Source: CAYGZM01 sp964354365 (GTDB lineage: Bacteria > Planctomycetota > Phycisphaerae > Sedimentisphaerales > Anaerobacaceae). Taken from it: a stretch of 64,000 nt of DNA. The stretch is taken from contig CAYGZM010000002.1 of assembly GCA_964354365.1 (NCBI GenBank), positions 1 through 64,000 of the forward strand, read 5' to 3'. The position numbers were made by a program, and so were the translations under genes. Positions within the stretch are counted from its first letter, which is position 1, and every line of letters starts with the position of its first letter. The notes under the pieces were generated by a model. It saw only the letters and a program-made list of their open reading frames with translations, was not told the origin of the DNA and searched no databases. Shown here in pieces: positions 24,168 through 34,574 of the stretch.

Positions 24168-25208
24168 CTATTCTACAACCTTGACCAGGGAATTAACCGG
24201 CACCAGCATATTATAGACTTTCATCACGTCGCCGTTGTGCAGGCGGATGCAGCCCCGCGAGCTCGCCTTGCCGATACTCTGGGGGTCTTTTGTTCCGTGA
24301 ATTCCGAAGCCGGTTTTGTCTTTGGTGTTCTCGTCAAGGCCTTCCAGCTCAATCCACCTCGAGCCCAGAGGATAGTCCGGGTCTTCCGGATGAATGACTT
24401 TGCCCGTATCCGGGTCGGTATAGAGGGCGTTGGGTATCTTTCCGCCGGCCTTTACGTGCCAAAGGCCGACGGGCGTCTGCCTGCCCGGCTGGCCGAGACC
24501 CACGGGAAAGCTTCTTACAAGGGTGTCCTGAAGAAAAATATCCATCGTGAAAGTCGAAAGATATACCTTGACGTTGAACGGCCCGTTAACGACCTTTATC
24601 CGCTCACCCGCACGCAGCGCTTCGGGGCGCGGGATTTTGTTGACCTCCATAAGAAGCTCGTACGGCACTTTGAATTGGTTGCCGATATTGCTGAGTCGAT
24701 CACCCCGCTCGACTTTGTAACTGCTGCAAAGCCTGTCCTGTGCAAAGAAGGTCTTGCTGAAGAGCCATTGGTCGGCAAGCTTGGAGAGCTGGGTCTTGAC
24801 GAGCGAGCGCTGCTGCGGGCTCATAGGCATCTTCAAGGCCTCATTCAGCTTGTCTCGCGCCTCTATAATCCGGCTGGGCGTGGCGTCGATTAGCGTCGCA
24901 GCCTGGGCGATCAGCTCTGCCGCCGCTGGATTGGCCTCGATGTCCGGCTTCGGCTCAAACCTGGGCGAGCCGAGGTTGGGCTCTTCCTGTACGACCCGTT
25001 TTGGCTGAGTAAAACCTTTATCGTTCATGTTGGGTGCGTTGGCTTCGGGTATCTTGAGGTCGTTTGCATCCGGTGGGCTTGCTTTTTTGTCCTTGCCGAA
25101 GGGGTTAAGGCCGAAGATGACGCCGATGACGACAATAACAATCAACCCTGCGACAACATATATTGCGTTCTGCATTCCATGCCGCGGGCCGGTAGGGCGA
25201 CGAGCCAT
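24168..25208 (-). CDS. LysM-containing L,D-transpeptidase (YkuD domain)
   Basis: 346 residues; AAAGGAG lies 5 bases before the chosen ATG. An N-terminal transmembrane anchor (AIYVVAGLIVIVVIGVIFGL) is followed by an Asn/Asp/Pro linker (DANDLKIPEANAPNMND) and a helical region. Then come a LysM domain (YKVERGDRLSNIGNQFKVP) and a C-terminal YkuD domain with HGTK at about 304 and catalytic Cys about 320 in SSRGCIRLHN. It would form 3-3 cross-links in peptidoglycan or attach proteins to it in the periplasm. It shows that this planctomycete probably makes peptidoglycan. It overlaps or nearly abuts both neighbours in the operon. Confidence 0.88.
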   Translation of the reverse strand: MARRPTGPRHGMQNAIYVVAGLIVIVVIGVIFGLNPFGKDKKASPPDANDLKIPEANAPNMNDKGFTQPKRVVQEEPNLGSPRFEPKPDIEANPAAAELIAQAATLIDATPSRIIEARDKLNEALKMPMSPQQRSLVKTQLSKLADQWLFSKTFFAQDRLCSSYKVERGDRLSNIGNQFKVPYELLMEVNKIPRPEALRAGERIKVVNGPFNVKVYLSTFTMDIFLQDTLVRSFPVGLGQPGRQTPVGLWHVKAGGKIPNALYTDPDTGKVIHPEDPDYPLGSRWIELEGLDENTKDKTGFGIHGTKDPQSIGKASSRGCIRLHNGDVMKVYNMLVPVNSLVKVVE

Positions 25209-25209
25209 T

Positions 25210-25791
25210 CTATTCTCCTTTGCGGTTTCCAAAGTGCATTATTTCTTTGTCGGTAACCAACAAATCCACCGGTTGATCGTGTTCCGTCACCGGCAGGGCA
25301 TCAATCACCTGCTCTGCAAAGGCAAAGCCGCATCTGCAGGCCCTGAGCTCCTCGTGGGCGAAGAACCTGTCATAATAAGCCCCGCCGCGACCGAGCCGAT
25401 TACCCTTTCTGTCGAATCCGAGGCCCGGCGTAACCACCAGGTCTATATCGCCGAACGGCACGGGGACACCAGCGGTGGGGTTTCGCAGGCCCCACGCCTC
25501 CGTCGAAAAACCCGTCTCAAGCGACTTTATCTGCACGGGTATCATGCGCTTTTGCTCCCAGGAGACCTTGGGCACGGCAACTGTCTTGCCGAGCTGCCAG
25601 GCGTTGAGTATGGCTTCGGAAGTGTCCACCTCGTACGGAAGCGAGACAAACAGCATCACCGTCGATGCGTTTTGAAACTGCTCGGTCGAAACGAGGCGTT
25701 CACAGGCCTGACGGCTTTTCCGGTCCCTCTGTTCCGGCTGTAAGGCAAGCAGTTTATTCTGAAGCTCACGGCGCAAGTGGGGCTTGTCCAT
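25210..25791 (-). CDS. 5-formyltetrahydrofolate cyclo-ligase
   Basis: 193 residues of the FTHFS/YgfA family. It converts 5-formyl-THF to 5,10-methenyl-THF with ATP. Motifs: the basic N-terminus (RRELQNKLLAL), VMLFVSLPYEVDT, AVPKVSW and PGLGFDRKGNRLGRGGAYYDRF, the nucleotide/folate-binding block. The last is strongly diagnostic. Its ATG starts immediately after the rarA stop (TGA-ATG) and its stop is one base before the L,D-transpeptidase start, so it is cotranscribed. Confidence 0.9.
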   Translation of the reverse strand: MDKPHLRRELQNKLLALQPEQRDRKSRQACERLVSTEQFQNASTVMLFVSLPYEVDTSEAILNAWQLGKTVAVPKVSWEQKRMIPVQIKSLETGFSTEAWGLRNPTAGVPVPFGDIDLVVTPGLGFDRKGNRLGRGGAYYDRFFAHEELRACRCGFAFAEQVIDALPVTEHDQPVDLLVTDKEIMHFGNRKGE

Positions 25792-27192
<1,401 letters not shown>

Positions 27193-27326
27193 CGCGCGTA
27201 TTATAGGCCCCCAAAGACGGAACTGTCGAGAGTATATTCCCCGTAGAGCCGCCAAAGAGCGGTTTTCCTGCTTCTTATGGCTGCCTCCAACTACCAAAAA
27301 AAAAGTGATGAACCGTTTTTTTTCAT

Positions 27327-27354
27327 TTGATTTGCCCTTGTATTCCGATATAGT
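27327..27354 (+). promoter_or_regulatory. Promoter of the beta-barrel protein gene
   Basis: TTGATT (27327-27332), 16-base spacer, TATAGT (27349-27354). It leaves a leader of about 135 bases before the ATG. Confidence 0.5.
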
Positions 27355-27410
27355 TGTGCAGACTGATATTGAAAATAGGGATTGATATATACGTCAGTGA
27401 GTAGTTAAAT

Positions 27411-27433
27411 ACGCCTGATATGGTGTCAGGCGT
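27411..27433 (+). promoter_or_regulatory. Leader hairpin or operator ACGCCTGA / TCAGGCGT
   Basis: Perfect 8-bp inverted repeat with a 7-base gap (27411-27418 and 27426-27433), inside the leader of the following outer-membrane protein gene. A second TCAGGC follows at 27435-27440. It could bind a regulator or fold in the mRNA. Confidence 0.4.
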
Positions 27434-27495
27434 GTCAGGCAAGGAGTCCGGTATCGGATGGATTTATGGAACGGGTTTATTGAAAGGAGTTAGTT

Positions 27496-28266
27496 ATGCA
27501 GAAGACATTTTTATGGTTGGTTGTTCTGTTCATTGGAGTCCTGGTCAGCACCACCGCATTTGCGCTCGATCCGATGGGGCCGCCTGCGGCGACGATTGAC
27601 AAGGGCGGCTGGGCAATAGGACTCGAGTATTCCTACAGCGACATAGAACTCGAGCGGCAGCCCACGAACTGGAGTTCGGCCCAGCGCAACGTCGATATCA
27701 CAATGCACAGGACATACGGCAACCTGAGTTACGGCATCAGCGAGAACGTAACAGGGTTTGTGCGGGCGGGCGGCGCCACATTGGAATGGGACGAAGTGCC
27801 AGGTAGGGACCACGCCTGGGAAGGCGATAGCGGCAACTGGGATTTTGCCTGGGGCGCCGGCGTTAAGGCGACCCTGTCGGAATCCGCAGATACCACTTGG
27901 GGCTTCGTGGCCCAAATCGGCCGGAGTGTTCTGACCGGAGACCAGAAAGACAACGCCGGCGATGAACCTGACGGTGAGTACGAGGTCACATTCAACGAAG
28001 TACAAATCGCCTTTGGCCCAACATGGAAGGCATCGGATTCGGTGAGAATCTATGGCGGCCCCTTCGTTGACTTTATCAGCGGCAGGTGGCAAGACGAGTG
28101 GGAAGACGGCGATAAGCCTCGCAAGCCCATCGAAGAGGAAGACTTCTGGGGCGGCTACCTCGGTGCAGCGATTGACCTTTCAAAGAATTCATCCCTTAAC
28201 GTGGAAGGTTCGCTCATGGAGAATGGCTGGGCTCTTGCCGCCGGCGTAATGTGGCGCTGCAAATAG
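27496..28266 (+). CDS. Outer-membrane beta-barrel protein
   Basis: 256 residues; AAAGGAG precedes the ATG by 7 bases. Signal peptide about 1-24 ending AFA (cleavage before LDPMGPP). The mature part is made of alternating aromatic/polar strands: WAIGLEYSYSDIELER, GNLSYGISENVTGFVRAGG, WDFAWGAGVKATLSE, TWGFVAQIGRSVLTG, EVQIAFGPTWKASDSVRIYGG and GYLGAAIDLSKNSSLNVEG. The last strand ends in WRC-K rather than a terminal Phe. It resembles small 8-12-strand barrels (OmpA/OmpW-like size). Function unknown. It is monocistronic, with its own promoter and a strong terminator, so it is probably well expressed. Confidence 0.75.
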   Translation: MQKTFLWLVVLFIGVLVSTTAFALDPMGPPAATIDKGGWAIGLEYSYSDIELERQPTNWSSAQRNVDITMHRTYGNLSYGISENVTGFVRAGGATLEWDEVPGRDHAWEGDSGNWDFAWGAGVKATLSESADTTWGFVAQIGRSVLTGDQKDNAGDEPDGEYEVTFNEVQIAFGPTWKASDSVRIYGGPFVDFISGRWQDEWEDGDKPRKPIEEEDFWGGYLGAAIDLSKNSSLNVEGSLMENGWALAAGVMWRCK

Positions 28267-28300
28267 AACTGCCTTGCACTTCACAGTTATCTAAACAAGA

Positions 28301-28340
28301 ACAAGGGCTGCGAATCGAAGAATCGCAGCCCTTGTTTTTT
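28301..28340 (+). terminator. Rho-independent terminator after the beta-barrel gene
   Basis: 13-bp perfect stem ACAAGGGCTGCGA / TCGCAGCCCTTGT with a 9-base loop, followed by TTTTT. It is placed between convergent genes; on the minus strand the A-run becomes a weaker T-rich tail, so it may also help stop ilvE transcripts. Confidence 0.92.
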
Positions 28341-28388
28341 CAGCGGACAGGGTGTGCAGAGGATGTCAGGACAACTATCGGCTATCCC

Positions 28389-29255
28389 CTACTTGCGCTG
28401 TCCGTGTGCGTATTTGAAGAACTTCTCTCTGAGCAGTTTAGTAACAGGGCCTGGTTTGCCGTCGCCGACGGTCCTGCCGTCGATCTCCACAATGCCGATG
28501 ACCTCAGCCGCTGTACCCGTGAGGAAGAACTCATCACAAATATACAGGTCGCACCGCGTCAGGTTCTTCTCGACGACCTCAAGACCTTCCTTCTTGGCCA
28601 GCCTGATGACGAGGTTTCGCGTAATTCCCTCCAGGGCGCCGGCCTCGACCGGGGGCGTACAGATCACGCCGTTTCGGACTATGAAGACGTTGTCGCCCGT
28701 CGCCTCTGCCACGTACCCTTCGTGGTTATACATAACCGCTTCCGGCACGTTGCTATCCAGCGCCTCGATCTTGGCGAGGATGTTGTTGAGGTAGTTGAGG
28801 CTCTTGACCTGGGGCGGAATCGTCAGGGGATGATTGCGGGCGGTGGTCGCGCTGATTATCTTCATCCCAGTCTCATAAAGCTCCTCCGGATAAAGCTGAA
28901 TCTTGTCGGCTATGATGAACAGGCTGCTGTCTTTGCAGGTAAAGGGGTTCAGGCCGAGATTGCCTACGCCTCGTGTAACCACCAGCCGAATATAACCGTC
29001 AACTATGCCGTTGGCCTCAACTGTCCGCTCGATCGCGCTTGTAAGCTCGTTTTTTTGCATCGGCACATCGAGCCGAATCGCCTTGGCCGACTCGTAGAGC
29101 CTGCGCAGATGGGCCTCCAGCTCGAACACCCTGCGGCTATAGACGCGAATACCCTCAAAAACCCCGTCGCCGTAAAGCAGGCCGTGGTCAAAAACCGACA
29201 CCTTAGCGTCGGCCTCATCGACAAGTCTGCCGTTAAGCCATATCTTTAGGGCCAT
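28389..29255 (-). CDS. ilvE: Branched-chain amino acid aminotransferase
   Basis: 288 residues; GAGGAT precedes the ATG (an upstream frame reads through repeat sequence). Fold-type IV PLP enzyme: IWLNGRLVDEADAKVSVFDHGLLYGDGVFEGIRVY, PQVKSLNYLNNILAKIEA with the PLP lysine, EGYVAEATGDNVFIV, and FFLTGTAAEVIGIVEIDGR with the TGTAAE cofactor loop. This fits IlvE better than the pabC-like paralogue at 768. It makes Leu, Ile and Val from their keto acids. It follows the lol genes on the same strand, separated by a short repeat. Confidence 0.9.
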   Translation of the reverse strand: MALKIWLNGRLVDEADAKVSVFDHGLLYGDGVFEGIRVYSRRVFELEAHLRRLYESAKAIRLDVPMQKNELTSAIERTVEANGIVDGYIRLVVTRGVGNLGLNPFTCKDSSLFIIADKIQLYPEELYETGMKIISATTARNHPLTIPPQVKSLNYLNNILAKIEALDSNVPEAVMYNHEGYVAEATGDNVFIVRNGVICTPPVEAGALEGITRNLVIRLAKKEGLEVVEKNLTRCDLYICDEFFLTGTAAEVIGIVEIDGRTVGDGKPGPVTKLLREKFFKYAHGQRK

Positions 29256-29330
29256 AAGAAATCCTCGTATAATGGTTTCACTGTTCTTTGCAGGACGCGC
29301 GGCACCCTGTGCGGGTCCGACGCAGGAAGA

Positions 29331-29356
29331 ACACGGGCTGGAAGCCCGCGCCACGA
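29331..29356. repeat. 'CACGGGCTGGAAGCCCGCG' palindromic element
   Basis: CGGGCT-GGA-AGCCCG inverted repeat followed by CCACGA. It is related to the longer element at 34487-34539 (CACGGGCTTCCAGCCCGTG ... CCACGA). It lies directly after the lolD stop. Confidence 0.5.
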
Positions 29357-30055
29357 CTAACTCTTTATTCTGCCGTCGGCCAGCGTAATTATCCGGCGGG
29401 CCCTTGCGGCAATCCTCTGATCGTGGGTCACCATAATTATCGTCTGGCCAGCCGTGTTCAGCTTCTCAAAAACATCTAAAATACCATTTCCCGTCGCAGA
29501 GTCAAGATTTCCCGTCGGCTCATCGGCCAAAAGCAGCCTCGGCTCATTCATCAGCGCCCTGGCGATTGCGACTCTCTGCCTTTCCCCGCCGGAAAGCTGG
29601 TACGGCTTGTGCTTGGCCCGTTCGGCCAGTCCCAATTGCTCAAGCAGCTCTCCGGCCCTGCTTTTGGCCCACTTTCGGCAGCCAAACCAGCCCAAAATGC
29701 TCCTCGAGGCCATCGCCGGCAAAAAAACGTTCTCCAACACGCTTAATTCGTCCAACAAATGATAAAACTGAAAAACAAAGCCCACCATTCTATTGCGAAA
29801 TCTGTTCAGCTCGCGCCCGCTTTGTCGGCCCAAATCCCTTCCCTCGAACTGGACAATACCCTTATCCGGCTTGTCCAAAGCCCCCAGTATGTGCAGAAGC
29901 GTGCTTTTGCCGCTGCCCGACGCCCCCACTATCGCCGCAAACTCCCCCCTTTCCACGGCCAGGTCGAGACCTTTGAGGACTTTGACCCTCGTTGCGCCCA
30001 TCCGATAAGATTTGTAAATCCCCTCGGATTTCAAAATAATGTCGCGCTCGCTCAT
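29357..30055 (-). CDS. lolD: LolD-like ABC transporter ATPase
   Basis: 232 residues; the ATG overlaps the stop of the permease gene (ATGA). Walker A GASGSGKST, Q-loop FVFQFYHLLDELSVLENV, signature LSGGERQRVAIARAL, Walker B LLLADEPTGNLD and H-loop MVTHDQ are complete. The EGIYKSYRMG start and PTGNLDSATG place it in the LolD/MacB group of export ATPases. With two FtsX-type permeases directly upstream it forms a LolCDE-like machine that extracts lipoproteins from the inner membrane. MacB-like export is the alternative. Confidence 0.85.
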   Translation of the reverse strand: MSERDIILKSEGIYKSYRMGATRVKVLKGLDLAVERGEFAAIVGASGSGKSTLLHILGALDKPDKGIVQFEGRDLGRQSGRELNRFRNRMVGFVFQFYHLLDELSVLENVFLPAMASRSILGWFGCRKWAKSRAGELLEQLGLAERAKHKPYQLSGGERQRVAIARALMNEPRLLLADEPTGNLDSATGNGILDVFEKLNTAGQTIIMVTHDQRIAARARRIITLADGRIKS

Positions 30056-31401
30056 AATTGATTCACCTGCAAGGTTTCTACCGGCTTTAGTCGAATCGCC
30101 TGCCAGCTCGGCGCCAATGCGCCAATCAGGCAGGCCGTTATGGCCGAAAAAGCTATCACGGCTAAGACTCTCGGACTCACTTGGCTCGGAATGTCTCCTA
30201 TGGCAAACATTGTCCTGTCCCACACCTGATAACCGAAATGCTCAAAAAGCCAGTCCTCCAAACGGTTTATTTTCAGCAAGAACAGCCAGCCGCCTGCCAG
30301 TCCTATAACAGAGCCAATAAGCCCCACCAAAAAGGCAAATCCACAGAACAGTCCTATAATATCTGTGGTCGAAGCGCCTATGCTTCTGAGCACTCCTATA
30401 TCCTTGCTCTTGTGGCTGATGAGCATATAGAAAACGACAAGCACAATAAAAACGGTTACGATCCCGACGAAGCCGAACATAACGGTCATCATTGTCTGTT
30501 CCTTCTCCATCGCCGCGATAAGCATTCGCCTGTGGCTCTTCCAGCTCTGCACGGTCACCGTGTCCAGCAGGTATGCCTGATTTTCGCCGGCCTTTTGCTC
30601 CTTGAATCTGTTCCACAGGGCCGCAACCGCATCGCACCCGGTTTTGAGTCCGACAGTCGGCTTGAATCTTATATGAATGGCGTTGACCCTCTTGACCGGC
30701 CCAGCCATCCCGCAAAGCAACTGGGCCTCCTTGAAAGGCAGATAGACCAACGAACCGTCCACCCTGGCCAGGCCGCTTTGCGAAAGGTCGCTGTAGTAAA
30801 AGGTCTTTGTGTTGACCAGGCCCGCACCGGCCCCGGCCAGAGCCCCTTTGGCAGTCAATGGGAAAAAAGTGACGGCAAAGCCCACGCGCGAGGGGCTGGC
30901 CTGGTAAGAATAGTGGCTGTTCGCATCGCGCTGCAAAGGTATGTCAATCCCGAGCACGCAGCCCGGAAGATTCGGGTCGTAGCTCGGCTCAAATGCCCTC
31001 GATACATCGTCTTTGCAGTAGTAAAGCGTGCTTGCAAAGCCGGTCGCCTTGCTGTGCCTTACCGGGTCAATGCCCATAATCTCGACCCCGCGGTTCACAT
31101 CTATTCCGCGAGGGCTCAGAAGCGCATAGCCCTTTATCACCTCCGAGACGGCTTCGACAAACTCCGCCCCCTCCAACTTCTCGACGAAATCTTCATAGTA
31201 TGCAAATCCGACCAAGGATTCGCTCCCTACAACGCAGTCCCCCACAAAATCGTGGTTCTTCTGCTTGAAATCGCCCACAAGGCCGGTCATCACCGTCATC
31301 ACAACAACAACTATGAAGACGCAAAGCGCAACCGCCAGCACGGCGAAATGCGTGATCCGCCGCCTCAACAGATACCGAATTGCCAAAATAACTTTATACA
31401 T
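30052..31401 (-). CDS. LolC/E-like ABC permease (FtsX family), second copy
   Basis: 449 residues. N-terminal transmembrane helix after RYLLRRRITHFAVLAVALCV, a periplasmic MacB-like domain of about 230 residues, then three C-terminal helices (MMTVMFGFVGIVTVFIVLVVF; GLFCGFAFLVGLIGSVIGLAGG; ALVIAFSAITACLIGALAPS-like) and the LKPVETL ending typical of FtsX permeases. It pairs with the permease upstream (31430-32848) and the LolD ATPase. LolC and LolE cannot be assigned by eye. The periplasmic loop carries Asp-rich GIDPVRHSK-type segments. Confidence 0.8.
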   Translation of the reverse strand: MYKVILAIRYLLRRRITHFAVLAVALCVFIVVVVMTVMTGLVGDFKQKNHDFVGDCVVGSESLVGFAYYEDFVEKLEGAEFVEAVSEVIKGYALLSPRGIDVNRGVEIMGIDPVRHSKATGFASTLYYCKDDVSRAFEPSYDPNLPGCVLGIDIPLQRDANSHYSYQASPSRVGFAVTFFPLTAKGALAGAGAGLVNTKTFYYSDLSQSGLARVDGSLVYLPFKEAQLLCGMAGPVKRVNAIHIRFKPTVGLKTGCDAVAALWNRFKEQKAGENQAYLLDTVTVQSWKSHRRMLIAAMEKEQTMMTVMFGFVGIVTVFIVLVVFYMLISHKSKDIGVLRSIGASTTDIIGLFCGFAFLVGLIGSVIGLAGGWLFLLKINRLEDWLFEHFGYQVWDRTMFAIGDIPSQVSPRVLAVIAFSAITACLIGALAPSWQAIRLKPVETLQVNQL

Positions 31402-31429
31402 AAGTGCACAACGAATAATTCAACATCTG

Positions 31430-32848
31430 CTACTCATATCTCAAAATATCGACGGGCTTTGTTATCGCCGCGACAACAGCCGGTATGAGAGTCCCAAGTG
31501 CCGCCGCGACAATTGCCAACCAAAGAATATCATACAGCTTGAATTTGATTCCAAATTGCCACCCGTATAATTTCAGATGTATGGACCATAGAGTTGCGTA
31601 CCAGTCAAGTTCACTGGGTATTTTGGCAAACATATATATACTGCTCTTCCACAATTTCAGTCCGAAGATTATCCTTATCCAGCCCTCAATCGTGTTGATA
31701 TTCCTCGTGATGAGGTATGCGAGAACCGACCCGATGCCCGAGCCGATTACCCCAACACAGACGCCGAAGCCGACGAATATCCACCCGACCGAGGCGCTCG
31801 CCGTCCCGCAGCTCTTTATTATCGCGATGTCTCTGCGCTTTGTTGTGACTATCATGTAGAAGATGCAGAATACGAGCACCACCACGCTGCCGCTGACGAC
31901 GCCGAATATCACAAGCAAAAGGCCCATTTGCTTTCGGACCTCGGCTGTGTATCGGCTTTGCATCTCGACGGCGGTCTCAACCGTGGCGTAGTTCTTCAGA
32001 TATGGGTCGCCTTTGAGGTGGTCATCGACGAATCCCGCCCATACACCGAGAATCTGAGCCCGAGCCGACTCCACATCCGTCCCCGCCGTCAGCTTGACTT
32101 GAATCATCTCGGCAAGCGGCTCGGATTGGTCCGGGTAGAGAGTCGTTTGCAGTGTTTCTATCGGAACAAAGACGTATCCTTTGTCGAGGTCATAGAACCC
32201 GGTGAAAACGATGTCCGCCACTACGAGCTTCATCGTTCTCCTTTTGAATTCCGCCTTCGCCGAACTCAAATCACCCGGCGATGCTTCCTCCGGTTCGGCC
32301 ACTGCCCCCGTTGTAAGAACAACCTGTTGTCCGAGCATCTCTTGCGCTGCGGCGAAGTCATACTCATCCGTTTCCTCATCAGGCTCTTTGGCCGTTGCGA
32401 TGCCTACAAAACATCCTGTTGCTTCGGGATGGCCGGGGACCGCAAAAGACGGCCCGACGGAGGAGTCTTTTTGTTTGAGCAGGGAGTTGCCCAGGCCCGT
32501 TACCCTGATTGTCCGCGCCAAATCAACGCCATGGATTTCCACGGCACGGACGTTGCCTTTGCCGAGATACAATATGCCCTGGGCCGAGAGCGTGGGCGCC
32601 GCAGTCTCGACCGCGCCTAATTTTTCCAGGCGCTCTATGAAGGCCGGGTATTTCGAGAACTTCATCGGCGGCTCGAGCACAATATCCCCCAAAAACTCCA
32701 CTGCAATCTGCTCGTAAGCATTGATAAAGCCGGTGAACAAGCTGGCGACAACAACTAACAGCGACACGGACAGCGCCACCGCCGCGATGCTCAGGAACAC
32801 GATCTTCCTCTTGCGCAGGTACCTCAGCCACAGAAACAATTTCAACAT
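31430..32848 (-). CDS. LolC/E-like ABC permease (FtsX family), first copy
   Basis: 472 residues from MLKLFLWLRYLRKRKIVFLS. Topology as for FtsX/LolC: one N-terminal helix, a large periplasmic domain (to about residue 300), and three C-terminal helices including LLVIFGVVSGSVVVLVFCIFY and GWIFVGFGVCVGVIGSGIGS, ending KPVDILRYE. It is 28 bases upstream of the second permease. It lies downstream of lysS on the same strand, a lolCDE-lysS neighbourhood also seen in other bacteria. The periplasmic domain has an acidic insert (EPDEETDEYDFAAAQ). Confidence 0.8.
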   Translation of the reverse strand: MLKLFLWLRYLRKRKIVFLSIAAVALSVSLLVVVASLFTGFINAYEQIAVEFLGDIVLEPPMKFSKYPAFIERLEKLGAVETAAPTLSAQGILYLGKGNVRAVEIHGVDLARTIRVTGLGNSLLKQKDSSVGPSFAVPGHPEATGCFVGIATAKEPDEETDEYDFAAAQEMLGQQVVLTTGAVAEPEEASPGDLSSAKAEFKRRTMKLVVADIVFTGFYDLDKGYVFVPIETLQTTLYPDQSEPLAEMIQVKLTAGTDVESARAQILGVWAGFVDDHLKGDPYLKNYATVETAVEMQSRYTAEVRKQMGLLLVIFGVVSGSVVVLVFCIFYMIVTTKRRDIAIIKSCGTASASVGWIFVGFGVCVGVIGSGIGSVLAYLITRNINTIEGWIRIIFGLKLWKSSIYMFAKIPSELDWYATLWSIHLKLYGWQFGIKFKLYDILWLAIVAAALGTLIPAVVAAITKPVDILRYE

Positions 32849-32952
32849 TTTGGCCCCGCCATGATGCAGCACCACATTTCATAAATCTTACGACCACATT
32901 GCCATTTCAGGCTGACAATCGGGTGGCAGCCTCAAGCGCAGCTTGGAGATGG

Positions 32953-34440
32953 CTAAGCACCGCTGCCGCCGTCCGCGGATTTGCGCCTCAGCAGCGGAAA
33001 GAGCACGACGTCGCGAATAGTCGCGGCGCCCGTCAGCACCATAATCAGCCTGTCGATGCCGATTCCCAGCCCGCCGGCCGGGGGCATGCCGTATTTCAAC
33101 GCCGTTATGAAATCCCTGTCCATCGTGGCCATTGTATCCTGCTGCCCACGAAGCTGAATCTTGAAGTTCTCTTCCTGCACAGCGGGATCGTTCAGCTCCG
33201 TGTAAGCATTGGCCAGCTCCATGCCGGCGATAAACAGCTCGAACCGCTCTGCGTATCTCGGATCGCTTTTCTTGCGCTTCGTCAGCGGACATAACGGCGC
33301 CGGATAGTCAATCACGAAGGTCGGCGCAACAAGATTATCCTCAACGGCGGCCTCGAAGACCTCGTTCACAAGCACCACGTCGTCTATATCCGCCTGTTCC
33401 AGGCCAAGCTCCCTGGCTTTGGCCCTGACGGCCTTTATGTCGTCGATGTCGCAGCCGGAGTATTCCTTCAGCAGGTCGGCATATTTGGCCCGCCGCCAGG
33501 GCCGGGTGAAATCTATCATGACATCGCCGAATAGAACCTGCCGGCCCCGGCAATAATTCTCGACGCAAAGCCCGATCAGCTCCTCGGTCAAGTCCATCAT
33601 CACGCTGTAATCGGCGTAGGCCTGGTAAACCTCGAGCATCGTGAACTCCGGGTTGTGCTGTCGGCTGAGGCCCTCGTTGCGGAAGTTTCGATTTATCTCA
33701 AAGACGCGCTCCATCCCGCCGACGAGCAGGCGTTTTAGAAACAGCTCCGGCGAAATACGAAGAAACAAATCCATATCCAGACTGTTATGATGCGTCACGA
33801 ACGGTTTTGCCGCGGCGCCGCCGGCAATTGTCTGCATCATCGGTGTCTCAACTTCGAGGAAGCCTTTCGACGTAAGGTATTCGCGGATGGCGGCGATGAT
33901 GGCGCTGCGATTCTTGAATCGCTCGGCCACTTCGGGATTGGCCCACAAATCCACGTATCTTTGCCTGTAACGCTGATCGACGTCCGCCAGGCCGTGGAAT
34001 TTCTCAGGCGGCGGACACAGACACTTGCTCAGGAATGTCAGGCCGTCCCCGGCGACCCATATAGTTATCTCGCCCGTCTTGGTCTTGCCCAGCTGCCCGG
34101 CTGCGCCGATTATGTCCCCAAGCTCAATCAGCCTGGCGAGATTCCAGCTCTCGCCGAGCAGCTTCTTGCTCAATCCTATCTGGATCGTCCCGCTGCTGTC
34201 GCGCAGCGTAATGAAGATCAGCTTTCCAATGTCCCGCAGCAGCACGATTCTGCCGGCGCATTTGGCCTGCTGAGTATCGTCGCCATCCCTGAATCTGCGT
34301 TTGACCTCCGCCGCCGGCTCAGCCCCCTCATACCTGCCTCCGTAGGGGTCAATACCCAGCCGGCGGATCAAAGAGAGCTTCTCCAGCCTCTGCTGCTCAA
34401 GCTTGCCTGAGCCGCCGGAAGTTTCCTCTTTTTCTACCAT
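32953..34440 (-). CDS. lysS: Lysyl-tRNA synthetase, class II
   Basis: 495 residues. N-terminal OB-fold anticodon-binding domain (AGRIVLLRDIGKLIFITLRDSSGTIQIG), then the class II core: QRYRQRYVDLWANPEV (motif 1 region), VFEINRNFRNEGLSRQHNPEFTMLE (motif 2) and GGLGIGIDRLIMVLTG (motif 3). RDVVLFPLLR is the usual LysS ending. It charges tRNA-Lys. Full length and intact. The ATG region is low in Shine-Dalgarno strength. Confidence 0.96.
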   Translation of the reverse strand: MVEKEETSGGSGKLEQQRLEKLSLIRRLGIDPYGGRYEGAEPAAEVKRRFRDGDDTQQAKCAGRIVLLRDIGKLIFITLRDSSGTIQIGLSKKLLGESWNLARLIELGDIIGAAGQLGKTKTGEITIWVAGDGLTFLSKCLCPPPEKFHGLADVDQRYRQRYVDLWANPEVAERFKNRSAIIAAIREYLTSKGFLEVETPMMQTIAGGAAAKPFVTHHNSLDMDLFLRISPELFLKRLLVGGMERVFEINRNFRNEGLSRQHNPEFTMLEVYQAYADYSVMMDLTEELIGLCVENYCRGRQVLFGDVMIDFTRPWRRAKYADLLKEYSGCDIDDIKAVRAKARELGLEQADIDDVVLVNEVFEAAVEDNLVAPTFVIDYPAPLCPLTKRKKSDPRYAERFELFIAGMELANAYTELNDPAVQEENFKIQLRGQQDTMATMDRDFITALKYGMPPAGGLGIGIDRLIMVLTGAATIRDVVLFPLLRRKSADGGSGA

Positions 34441-34486
34441 GTTTGCATTAGCCCCTTTTTACTGCCGTTCTGTGGAACTTTTAGCA

Positions 34487-34539
34487 TGTGGCACGGGCTT
34501 CCAGCCCGTGAGACCACGGCCAAGATGGCCGTGCCACGA
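34487..34539. repeat. Nested palindromic element (CACGGGCTTCCAGCCCGTG ... CCGTGCCACGA)
   Basis: Two hairpins, CACGGGCT-TCC-AGCCCGTG and CACGGCC-AAGAT-GGCCGTG, flanked by an outer TGGCACGG / CCGTGCCA pair. It lies between the S41 protease and lysS genes. The sequence class resembles the shorter element at 29331-29356. Confidence 0.6.
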
Positions 34540-34574
34540 TTGACCGCGCCCGCGGGTCTCTCTAACGCCAGAAG

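Larger units (their letters stand above)
27193..27495. other. Divergent promoter region, rarA / beta-barrel protein
   Basis: Roughly 300 bases between two divergent genes. It holds the plus-strand promoter at 27327-27354 and a leader hairpin at 27411-27433. No gene was found. Confidence 0.6.

Noticed and set aside
28251..29249. 332-codon plus-strand frame
   Set aside because: Antisense to ilvE, and begins across the beta-barrel gene end and its terminator.
30181..31488. Long plus-strand open frame (435 codons)
   Set aside because: Antisense to the FtsX-type permease, whose transmembrane and MacB-domain features are clear; the plus-frame product is His/Arg-rich and has no domain or start signal.
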